Source: Dromaius novaehollandiae (lineage: Eukaryota > Chordata > Aves > Casuariiformes > Dromaiidae). From it: 64,000 nt of DNA. Location: the NCBI RefSeq assembly GCF_036370855.1, contig NC_088102.1:42507835-42571834 (forward strand), read 5' to 3'. Below are positions 49,714-61,800 of the stretch, piece by piece. The position numbers and the translations under genes were made by a program. The notes below the pieces were generated by a model. That model did not search any database, was not told the origin of the DNA, and saw only the letters and a list, made by a program, of their open reading frames with translations. Each line of letters begins with the position of its first letter. The first letter of the stretch is position 1.

Positions 49714-49830
49714 GTGACCATGGATACAGAATATGAAAAAGATCACATCAAAAAGCTGCAGGAGCAGCGTATGTCCATGCAGAAGAAAACCTTCACCAAC
49801 TGGATGAACAATGTTTTCTTCAGGAATAAT
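49714..49830 (+). CDS. SPTBN5: SPTBN5 first visible coding exon
   Basis: The exon starts after acceptor ctttgtag as GTG-ACC-ATG. The ATG at 49720 has an ideal context (ACC before, G after) and begins [14 protein letters not shown], then the CH1 signature. Human SPTBN5, as I recall it, reads through this point from a longer N-terminus ending in TMDSQYE, so GTG-ACC may be translated here too. Donor gtaggt, phase 0. Confidence 0.85.
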
Positions 49831-52800
49831 GTAGGTAGTTCCTCCATTTGGAGGCTTTTTCCTGACTTTTTTATTTCACCCACTCTATTCTTTTCTATTT
49901 TATTTTTTCACACTTTTCATAAGTGTCATCATTAGATATGCATGCAAACAAGAAAGGCTTTGACTAACCATAGTGTTCCAGCCTGTACCTTTTATCTCGC
50001 ATCTGTCTCCATTGCCCATGTTACCTATCTTCCTTGAAACTGTGGTTTGCTTTTGTAGACTATCTTCCTAAAACCATGTCGCTTTTGTGATGTCCATTGT
50101 ATTTTGTAGATCTTCCCAGAGTAAGATCTTTATCTGTTCTTATAAGTGAAGTATTTGCAAGTGTCTGGGTTTTCTGAAACAATGTCCAATTTTTAGTTGC
50201 CCAGCCAAAATTTAAAGATTTTCTACCTTGCCTGAGATTTCTGGATGCAGATCAGTCCAGGTTGTGTTGCTGCTCTGTGGCTCTGAAAAAGCTGCTTTAG
50301 GTCTAGCAGTTTCAGACATACTACTGTGCAAATACAGATCAGTTCATTTTCAGTAAATCTGAGACTTCCAGAAAGCATGAGAACTAGTGCACAGTTGATT
50401 TGTGCATGCAAGGTAACTCCAACATATTCTGAGTGTCACCAGATATACTTCACATAAACTCATTTCGGGCACAAATGATGTATCACAGCAGGGAATTACC
50501 CGAGAACAATTCCCTTTTCTAGAGTCTGTGGTTGATATTAATGACAATGGACCAAGTAGGACCAGGCCTCTTTTTTCTTTTCTACTTCGTCACCATGATG
50601 GATGTTTCAGTATCAGATGCATTTTTTTCAGTATAATGTTGCAACTTAGTGATTGGTATACAGGTAGCTTCAGAGCACAGCAAACTTTTAAATTAATTTT
50701 TATATACTTTATCATTTTTAAAACACCTTTGAGTTCAAAGATTAAAATATTACTTTTAGCTTCCTTGACAGTACTTGCTTGTGTATCGTAAGTGTAGAAA
50801 AAAAAGAATAAGAGAGAGCGAGAGCTTTACAAGCCATATATGGTAAGAACTGGAGCAGAGATTGAGAGCTTATCAAAGTCTTCTTAGAAATGTAGTTTCA
50901 GCTTTTGAAAGCACACTTTAAGTTGACAGGTTCGTACTACAGGACTCTACAGTATTTTCAGTTGCACTGCTGGCTGTTTGGAGTCTAGCAATAAGGATGC
51001 TATTGGATTTAATTTAAGTAATCTGTGACTGGTATCTTAATTCAAAGACTGTTTGATACAACGAAGCTATTAAAAATATATCAGCAGCTGGGGCATAGAG
51101 CAGATATATGAAGGTAGACTCTTTACAAATAAATTAAAATGGAACTATTCTTCATGAATATAAGTTCCACAGAACATAACAAGTTTAGCTTTTTAATGAC
51201 AAGATACCATAGGCAGAATTTTAGGCCTATTTAATGTAGGAATAAATAAAGATAGCAACTAAACAGGGAGTTTTTTTCACAGGGATGATAAGTCAGAGAA
51301 TGTTGTCAGTTCTTGTTCCACACAAGGTATAGACTTAAAGTCTCTCTGAGCTGCTTTTATGCTTTAAGGAAGAAGATCTGGTCAGAAATTAAAAGATAAG
51401 TCTCCATGTTACTTGTCCTTTTTTTCCTTACATGTAACTATGCTTTGAATTCAAAAAGCCACTACTTCACTTCAGAAATATTTTTTTTTTCTGGAAACAA
51501 AAAGTTTATTTACTGTGATTTCAGAATCACTGTAAGTTATTATTGGGTGTGTGATAAGGTCTTAGTGTCACTTCTTCATGGCTAGTGGCATAGAGCCAAA
51601 AGCAAACGCCTAAGGCAAGCTCCTGCTAGATCAGAGTACACACTATGTCATCTTGTATCACATAAGCATTCAGTGATCTCACTACTGGCAGCAATGAAAT
51701 AGTTTCTGTAGAAGATCTTACTCTTGCACATAGTGACAGAGCTTAGTGTGAGACTGGCTAAAAATATGGAGACTTTGGATGGCGTCTAACCAGGATGTAA
51801 CAGACTTTAAGACTATGGACTAAAAAAGGAGCCATTGAACCCAGCAAACCTGTAAATATGTCTTCTCACTTCCTTTGTTTTGTTTCACTTCACTTTGGGA
51901 TTATCAATGCAATTTTTAAATGAAATACATTGCTCAAAAATAAAAAGTTGAAAAGATTTATTTGAACTGAAAAAAAAATGTCCGCACTTCCAAAATGTTT
52001 GATTTTGAAAATGTTGAAATGTTTTGATATTTTTCAAAGTATTTACTGCCCAGTTATCCTGTTTTTATTCTTCATTGGTTCAGTCATTTATCCAGCTTCA
52101 GCCCACAGTCATAAATAATGTCAGTCTTTCTGCATATTCATTTTTAGTGAATTAAGATTCATCAGCTAATCCACTTACTCTTCACACTTACACACTGACC
52201 TACAGTAGATTCAGTGAAACCAGCAACAAGGTGTTTGCTTATCACTTAAAGTAGAGGGCTCTGTGGACCAACTGTTCAGCCACACAGGCTGAACTGGCTT
52301 CAGGACTGTGTGACTGGTCTTTGCAGGTGAAGGTTGTGATAGAGGATATTTATACAGAGCTGAAGGATGGCATTTATCTCATGCAACTCCTGGAGCTGCT
52401 CTCTGGAGAATCTTTGCCCAGACCAAACAGGGGAAAGATGAGGGTGCATTTTCTGGAGAACAACAGCAAAGCCATTACATTCCTGAAATCTAAGGTAAGT
52501 ATTCATATCATAGATGACAACAGTTCAGAAATGTCACTAACTAAATGTAGTATTATGCTTATCATGATTTTCCCCTCTGATACACAATAACATGTTCTTT
52601 GCATATAAGGCAGGGTTTTTTTTTTAAGTCTAGATTTGACATTTTTGTTATTTGACTAACATGACTTACAAGCATCTAATGTCCAGCAAAAAATGTCACA
52701 CCTAAATGAAAATATACTGCATTTTGAAATGCTGATTTAAAATACTATTTCCCATAAGAAATTTGAGACAATTGCACCCAAAATCTGCATTTTCACAATA

Positions 52801-55800
52801 GAAAAGAATTATTTCCTCAAATTCACATTTTCTGATGAAAGTTTTAGTCATGCGAAAAATGTTGACCAGTTTTAATCTTGCATAGAGGAAACTGCTAGAA
52901 GAGAATAAAATGGACTGAGGAATAAGAATATGTGACTGGTAAGAGGGAGACCAGGGCTGTGGGAGAAAAAGGCATAGGAAATACATTCAGGGGATAGGGA
53001 GAAAGTTACTCTGCTAGATAAATGTTTTGTTTTATTCATATATTTCACACTTGATTTTGTTTCTTATTCATTGGAGTTTGAGAAATAGAAGCAGAATTAT
53101 CCCAAAAGTCCCAGGCCCTTTCCCTATTCGGTCTTAGCCTCCCCGATCATGTTCCAGTTGCACTTTTACACTCCCCTTTCCCAGATATGTGGAGGACAGT
53201 TGTAGGCTGAAAGAGGGATAAGACAAACTGTCATAAACATTCTTGGTTCCCATGGCAAAGAGGGTCACTAATCCTTCATATTTGGACAGTTTCTTAAAAT
53301 GGTCCCTGCATGACTGCAGTAAGATAAATGTTCTCTGAAGTCTAGGTAATTCCTGGAAACCTGTCTACAATTTCTGAATTAACTTAAAGAAATTTGTCAT
53401 GAGTCTCATCTCCACGGAGGTGAACATGCAGACAGCAAGAGTCGACAGGGTGTTCGCAGGCTATCTGAAGAGATGCCACCTTGTTGGCATGAACTACAGC
53501 CCTGCCTGCTGCTTGAGCAAGAGCAGAGGAAGCAGTGGCTTGTTTCATAGGGCACTTGTGCTGTTTGGTGAGCCATGAGCTATGTGCCAACTAGCTGGAG
53601 GGAGGTTGGACAGACAGAGGGTCTCTGAGCTTGCCCTGCAGCTGTTCCCTTGCAGGAACAGAGCACCAAATCATGATTCTCTCCTTTCCTTAACCACCAG
53701 TTTTCAGAACCCTTGCAGGAACTTTAAGTCTGTGAGACTGCCATCCCGTTGCCAGGCTTTTGCTGAGACTCAGCTTTGGTGCACATGGTTGCTTGAGGAG
53801 GGTGAACATGGAAGCTGGCAGATCTATGGACAAACGAAGAGATAACATAAAACCTGTTTCCCTAAGAAAACAGCCTAAACATTCTCTTCACACACAGTTT
53901 GCTACACAGATGTCTCCTTTGGAGAACTGAATGTGATTTGTTTCACACTGAACAGATGTTGGTTTATTAGCAGGTGCAGGTAAAAGTGATTGGGCCTGAG
54001 AATATCGTAGATGGTGACAAAACCTTAATCCTGGGACTTATCTGGATCATTATACTCCGATTTCAGATTTCATCTATCAAACTTGATAAGGTAAAACAGC
54101 AAGAAAGGACCATTCTGATGATGTTTCCTGCCTATTTTTATCATGTAGATCTTGTAATGTTACCCAGTGATTTGCATGTTTCCCAGCAACTGCATACAAC
54201 TATCCAGCTCTTTTGCCTTTAGTTGCCAGGAATTTCTAAAAAGAATTGAATCCATTTTAGAGTTTCTCAAAGACAGAGAAAACAATAGCTTGGAGATATA
54301 CATAATATTCATGTTCCTTACCCTCTTCCACTAATTTTCTACTGGCTTTGACTCTAGAAAGAATTTCTTGGAGGAAAAATCTCTCCAGATTTGAACTATG
54401 TTCTGATCGTTTGCTCTTTTCCCAAAGAAAAGCTTCTCTTTTTTAAGGAAAGTTAGTTCTATATCCCTTGTTTAATGTGTAGTCTAAGTACCTGAGAGGT
54501 AAGATCCTATGAAGATATTGTGAAATCGAAGTTAGTAATTTCTCACATTAGATATCAATACATTATGTTTTGGTTTTGAGTTCCAGACCGCAGCTAAGGA
54601 AACAAATAAACTGAGCTAATCTTTATGTCTCTCCTGCTTTTCACTTGGTTTCTACAAATCTTGCAGAAAAGAAGAATTCAGAAACTTTTTAACACCTTCA
54701 TTTCAAATTATAATGTAGGAGTTCATTCAATTAACTTTCACAGAAACCTTCTACATTCATGTTAAATCATTCTACCTTCATGGTAGATCTAGCTGATAAG
54801 TGTGTTAAAGCTGTTATGACTGTTAGGAGGGGTTTGAGAGCAGAACAAAAGTAAAACGAAGAGAGCTTTTGGGGGAACATAAGCATAAACTCACTGATGC
54901 TACTTCCATATGCTGTCCACCCTGATTTTTCTCTCCTTTGCCTTCTTTACAGGAAGAATTTGGAGGCAGAGCTGATTTTCTATTTGCCAATGAAGCCTTA
55001 CTAATCTGGTGTCAGCATAAAACTGCCAGCTATTCCAATGTGAATGTGAAGGACTTCTCCAAAAGCTGGAGTGATGGACTGGCCTTCAACGCACTCATTC
55101 ATGCTCACAGGTAAGAGCTGATGGATCAGTTCAGGAGCAGTTGCTCGCTGCTATTTCCAATTCAGGCACAAGTTGTTCCACAGTCCAAGTTACCTGTATT
55201 TGTCAAGATATTGTAAAATTGTGTCTTTGCCCTTTCTCACTGAAAACTCCTTTTTATGTGCACATTCCCTCTGAAGAAAGGAGGACCAAAGGCTTCCTGC
55301 TTGGAGTTCCTTTTGTTGGAAGTAAAATGGACTTTCCAAGGGAATATCACACATCTAAACAATGCTGCCAAGTTCTTATTCGGTCTTAGCCTCCCCGATC
55401 ACGTTCCAGTTGCACTTTTACAAAAGTTATTGAGTATTTCAGAGATGTTTCTTATCGTACGAGCTTCATGAGCATTCATACTTTTTGACTCAATCGCAAC
55501 AGAGTAAACAACCTCTCAGTCTCTTTTTTTCTCCCTTCTCTGGTCCTCAGAAAACATGTGGGGAAAACAGCCCAAGGCAGGAGAGAAAAGCCACCTGTGA
55601 AAGCCTTGAACAATTCTTTTCCCACTAACAATTCTGCTCCATCTTCTGGCAGGATGGGGGAAGCCTGCAGCTTCTCCAGCTGGGAGTAAGCTGCCTTCTC
55701 AGAATCGCTTCACTAACACAATTTGGTTTTCACCAGCCAGTGAAGATGAGACAAACAAAGTGTAGAGATCTGCTGGGGAGTGGTGGTATTTCACTTTCAT

Positions 55801-58800
55801 AAGGGGGGGTATTTTCTTCCTCCAGTGTAAGTAAGAGAGGTTTGATGGTCTCATATGAAGCACAGAGTCAGAGTAATTTCGGAGTTTGTCACATATCTTA
55901 TTCTAATAAACAGTTTATATTTTATCATCTCAACTTAAACATAAATCTCTCTTCCTCTCCACCCCCTGTTCTTCTCTTTGTCCAGGCCTGATCTTATCCA
56001 CTACAGTTCCCTGCGGCAAGACCAGCCCATCAAGAACCTGAACAATGCCTTCAACGTTGCACAGAAAGAGCTAGGAATCAGTAAACTGCTAGATGCTGAG
56101 GATGTAGCAGTACCCCACCCAGACGAGAGATCCATCATGACCTATGTGTCACTCTATTACCACTACTTCTCCAGACTGAAACAAGGCCAGACAATCCAAA
56201 AGCGACTTGCCAAAGTAAGGGCATCACTGTCTTTAAAAGTTACCTCTTATTTCTATCTCTGTTTATGCTTTTCACTTCCATAAAGTTAAATTTGTTTTGG
56301 AGATGTTTATTTGTGCAAGCTCAGCTTCAGGATCATTTGACCTGAATTAAATGGCACAGTCATTTCAGAGACTTTTTGTTGTGACTTGAGTCTCGAGAAG
56401 TGTCTGTAGACTCTCTGATCTCTAAAAGGTTGCATTTATCTCACTGGGAACGGATCCCTTTTTGACCTCACAGTTTCTCTGAGAGCTGACGTGCTTCAAG
56501 GCAGCTTGAAGCATACAAATCTCATTAATCTTAGGAGGATTACAGCTAGGTAAAAGCAGAGCTAGTCAACAATTTTCTGATTTAACAGGAAAGATTATCT
56601 CTTATTCTATGAGACTGAATTTTTTTTTCCTGTAAAAAACCTCATCCTTTCTTTCTAACTCCGTAGTCAGGTGTAAAAAGCAAACAAGGGCATGGAAAGT
56701 GGGAGAGTGTAAAAGAAGGGGGGAAACTCTTAGAAAACCAAAAAAAAAAAGAGAAAAAAAGAATTGTTAATTTATTTTTTTCAGTTTTCATATATATTTT
56801 GTTTCACATTATTATGATTTTTATTAAAATTACTTACATCCTTTTAAAGGAAAACTGAAGGAATTTTTAGTAGTTCTAGCCAAAATATTGTGGTTGTTCC
56901 ACTGAGGACTACTTCCCTTGGAGAGAATTTCTTCTCTACATTCAAAATAATCCATTCTGGTTTTGTCAAAAATACCAGACAAACAGCCCACAGAAAATCT
57001 GCATGCCCAGGATGGGGCCTGCATGATTGTCTGCACTCGAAGAACAGGCCGTGCTGTTGTGGGCAGGTGGGAATGCCTTGCTGAGTAGGAGGCATAAAAA
57101 TCAAAACCAGGACTTCCCTGGTGGTGACAAGGTGAAAAGCTTTTGCAAAGCAGGGTTTGCTCAGCTAAGTAGTTTGGGACAAGAACAAGATGATCCTGGG
57201 TCATATATTGGTAACAGTGATGTCTCTGAAGAGAAGGGTTAGATGAGAGCAGGAATTGGAGTTTAGCTGAACAAAGATCAGGCACAAATGAGGAGAGTGG
57301 GCAGTAGGTTTTGACTGGACTCCACCCGAGGCTCTGAGTTTTAACCTGGAGACATTATTTCAGTTCTCTCAGAAGAAAGATTTTCTTTTCCATTTTGCCT
57401 GAGTTTCATTCTTCATCACTCATAATCTACAGAGGGGGCACTAGCAGAGTTTCTTCTGACAGTTTGAGAGCTATTCCTTATAGCTGAAATAGAATATATT
57501 AGAAATGTCTGAGGAATTGATTTCAGAACAGAGGACCACATTTCAGAACCCCTGCATTATTTTAGGCTTTCCTAGAGTCACCAGACATGTATTAGGGGAA
57601 CTCTAAGGATCAGATAGAGTACATCTTTGTATATTGGGCAAAAATGGAAAGAATATTTCTCACACCTTTTTTGTTGTTGCTGTTGCACTCCACAGATTTT
57701 TCTTCTTTGTATAGGCATATTTATTCTTTTCTCTCTCTCTCTCTCTCTTTGCACTTATCTGCTTCTTTTTCTTGGTTTGTCATCTTTGACATTTTTACTC
57801 TGTCCCTAACATTGCTTTCCTCTCCTCTTGCACTTCTTGCACTCACAAACATACAGAAGGAGAATGAGACAGATGTTAATCTCTTCATGTCCTTAGTGCC
57901 ATCAGACAGGCAGCTCTGAATTTACTAATAGGATTGGGGAGTGAAGCCTGAATGTGTCAAGGAAGTGTTTGTGTTGAGGCTAAGCGTGTGACTAGGATGG
58001 CAGAGAGAATCAGTCCAGGGAGGTAAATCTCCCTTCCCCCAGCCACACGAAGTGACCATGCACTTACTAGGATCTTTCAGCGAGAACTGGGTACGATGGC
58101 AGAAAATACAGAAGGAAGCCCTGATGCCACGGGCTGCTTTTCCTACACTAAAGGTTGGTGCTGTTTTACTCCTCTTTCAACACGGTGTGTGACATTTACT
58201 CATTGCCAAGTGCACTTTCTGATAGGTGAAAGCAGATTACAACTTGCACGGCCTGGGTCTTTGCTCAGCGCGCCATCTCCATTACTGATCTGCCTGCCTG
58301 GAGCAGATGGGCTCTGAGGAATGCTAGAGGCAGACAACGTTGTTCAGCATTAGCTTCGATGTCTGCAGGAGAGTGATTCAGAATGAGGGTTACTGAGTTA
58401 GGGTGAGGATAAAATATAATATAAAAAGATGGAAAAATATGTAAAATAAAGGGAAAGGATGGTTTCATTCTGACACTTTTTATTTCCTTACACATTTCAT
58501 TCTAAATATTTGTTCCAGGGACAGTATTTACTTGAAGCTCACAAAAATGCAGGTCTGACCACGGATGAAACAGATAAATATCGTGGACTTGAAAAATCAG
58601 TATTGAGTCACAGTTACCAGACTTTCCTTACCAAACCCCTGTTGAGTTATGATGCATTCTCTTTCTCTCATAATTTATATAGAATGAAACAGCTCCAACA
58701 GAAGAGATTGAGAAGGGGCTGCTTGACCACAGCCTGCAGTATGGTTGTGAGAGAGCTAGGATGTGACTCAGGCAAAGGAGGAACGTGTCAGATGCTCTCC

Positions 58801-61800
58801 TGCAACTTTGGCAGTGAAGCTAAGAGGGGGTAATTGCATATTAGCAGATAGGATGGGACCCTCCCCTCCCCTCCCCTCCCCTTCCCTCTCCTTTCCCTCT
58901 CATGAAAGAGAATGGAAAAAAATCTGAGTTTTGTTCCACTATGAAACATAGATTCTGAATCCTCAGTTTGGGATTCTTGCCTTCTGGTCAGCCCACACAG
59001 GAACTGCTGACAGTCTCCACATGCATGCTGCCAGTAATGTCCCGTTTAATTCCAAAATTAACCTTTCTTAAATAAAAATGAAATGAGACATTAAATAACA
59101 TTTATTTTACTGTGTTTTACAGAATATCATTTTAAGATTTCACCTAGCCTCAGATGTGACAGCCATCACGACACTGATGAAAAAAAATGTGGTGACTGCG
59201 ACAAGCCACTTGTTAAATACAACTTCCCTGACATATATTGCAGGTCACTGGGATCCTAAACTTGGTTTATGAGGATGTTGCATTCTGTTCACCCACTTTG
59301 TTCCATTCTGCTTCTTATGTGGCTTGTAACTCCATATTCCCATTACAGATCGTGTCCTTCCTGAAGGAGATAGATGACTTGAAGCTTCAATATGAGCAGA
59401 TGGTCTCTGACCTCCTGAAATGGATCAAACAGAAGGTGATGGAACTGGATGATCGTCATTTTCCCAACACTCTTCAGGAAATGTGGCTGCTCATGGCCAA
59501 CTTCAAGACCTTCCGCACTGTGGAGAAGCCCCCCAAATACCAAGAGAAGGGTATGATTGAAGCTCATCTCTTCAATATCAGGACCAAGCAGAGAGCCAAC
59601 AACCAACGGCCATACTTGCCCCCAGAAGGGAAGACACTGCAGGATGTGGAAAAGAACTGGATTATCCTAGAAAAGGCAGAACACAACCGGGGAAAAGCGC
59701 TACAGAAGGAGATGTTGAAGCTAGAGAGGCTGGAGCAGCTAGCCCAGAGGTTCCTGAGGAAGGCAGCCCTGCAGGAGTCCTACTTGGAAGACATGAAGAA
59801 AGTGATTGGGAAGCAGGACTTCTGGCCAGAGAGCGCAGACAGGATGGAGGCTGCCAGTAAGAAGCTGGAAGCCATTGCGGCAGATGTATTCCCCAGAAGG
59901 GAACGCTTCACAGATATGGCTGAAATGGCTGCAGTCATCATTCAGGACAACTATCACGGCAAGGACCAAATCAAGAAGAAGTGAGTGACAGTTGTGAGAC
60001 TGTGTAGTGGTGGAGGATAATGTTAGCCCTGATATTCTGTGGAGTGGAGGAAGAAGCAGGATCAAAGCTATTTACCTCTGCCCTCATGAGTAGAATTGGC
60101 CAGAATTTCTTCTACTCATGAACAGTTTCAGCACATAAATGTTTTGTTTTACTTTAAAATTCTATTTTTTTTCTTGAATGATCAAAAATTCAGGCTGATT
60201 TCTGGTGAAAAATAGTTCTGAGATATTTTCCTGTTTTTATGAAAATATGTGCTCTGCCAAAAATCCTATTTTCCATGAAAAATGCTTAGATGGATACATT
60301 TTTTCCCAAATCAACACATTTTCTTTTCAGTCAATAGTTTGGGAGCTACAGATCAGTTCAGGCACAAAGTCTTCCTGTGTCACCATTTTGGGGCAAATCT
60401 TGAGAAATCCTGACTTCCGTGATTATCAGTATATCCTTATTTGGGACTGGCTAAAAAAGCCACATGAATAATTTTTATTGTGGTATTTCAATGCTTTTCT
60501 AAGTTCAGACAAATTCAGAAGCATGTGGGAAAACTGAGAAAAATAACTGTAAAAGAGTAACCCAAATTCCTTATGAGGTCAGGTCATGATTCATGCTATT
60601 ATTTGGATTTATTTTTATTTTAAGTGGCCATTTGAAGACCCCATCTTTTTTCCAAGCCTCTCCACTGTATCAGACAAAAGCAATGTGAGATGTCAAATGT
60701 GAGGATCCATACAAAACAATCTCTAAAATAAAAATTAATCGATAACTGATATAATAGCCAAAATCCCTCCCCATCTCCACACTAATTAAGTAACAGCATT
60801 GCTGTGACCTATCCTGTGATCATGGCCTATCCACCTGCCCCACTGGCAAGAGTTGTATGTGTTTATTTAGCTCCTCTAAAACAGTGAGCACTGGGACTCT
60901 TTTCCCATGCTGCCCAAAGCATGAAGTCTTTGTTACAAGTACGTTCTTTCTCTCTCTTCCTACATAGGCAAGACAACATTTCAAAACAGTGGCAGGATCT
61001 TCTGGATCAGCTGCAGAGACGACAGCACTCTCTGGGTGCAATGCAGGAAATTCTGGGCCTCTTGAGGGATATTGATGCCATTACAGAGGAGCTGAAAGAG
61101 TTGCAGGTACCAAGCCCTCTTTGCAAGAACACAGCTCACACTATTATCGGTGTGCATCACTAAAAAAAAGACCCATATTCCAGGGACTAGTATGGTCTAG
61201 AGTGCTCGCTGCCTGGTGCGAACAGATGAGTCTATCAGCTTTAGCAAAATATCACCATTTTTACTTAGATGCCTAACACTACATTTCAGTTCATGATTCC
61301 AGGTACCTACATTAGAAAAAACAGGCTTCATTATAGGGCTCTCTGTAACCAGAGCCCGATATGGTACTACTAGGAGTGCACTGTAAGTTCTTAAGATGTA
61401 GTAAAATAAAGAATAAATTAAAGATAAGTGATACCTGTAAGATATGAATCTGTCTGTCTTAGTGTTTCATCAGCAAAGAACAACTAATGGTAGTGCTGTT
61501 GGAACAGTGATAGCCTAAGGATATGAGAGAAGAAAGATTTATAAGTAAAGATAATATCCTACATTGGAATAATTGATACAATTAGAAAGAGAACAAACTC
61601 TCAAGCCTGCAGTATTGTTGCCAGACCCAGATAAAATACTAATTTTATTATTTATTATTTTATTTAGATAGCAAAGGCAAGTAAGTTCATCAAAGAAAAA
61701 AAATGCAGTCAAAGCATATCATAAAATGGGATATCGTAGAATTCTCCAGGTAAAGACTGTGAATCTAGCTGGTTATGATTGAGCATATAGGAAAGGGCTA

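Larger units (their letters stand above)
56215..59348 (+). other. SPTBN5 intron 5
   Basis: The largest SPTBN5 intron here (3.1 kb). It contains a (CT)n repeat, a CCCCT repeat with quadruplex potential on the - strand, and an A-rich stretch near 56740. Open frames near 56.83-57.29 kb (-) and 58.51-58.83 kb (+) resemble no spectrin sequence. Confidence 0.8.

Noticed and set aside
56830..57285. 151-codon frame on the - strand in SPTBN5 intron 5
   Set aside because: No recognisable domain, mixed composition, and an overlapping + strand frame; most likely chance in an intron.
58510..58833. Frame after an acceptor-like ttgttccag, considered as a missed SPTBN5 exon
   Set aside because: The exons at 55986 and 59349 already join in phase and match the spectrin protein without a gap; the peptide does not resemble spectrin.
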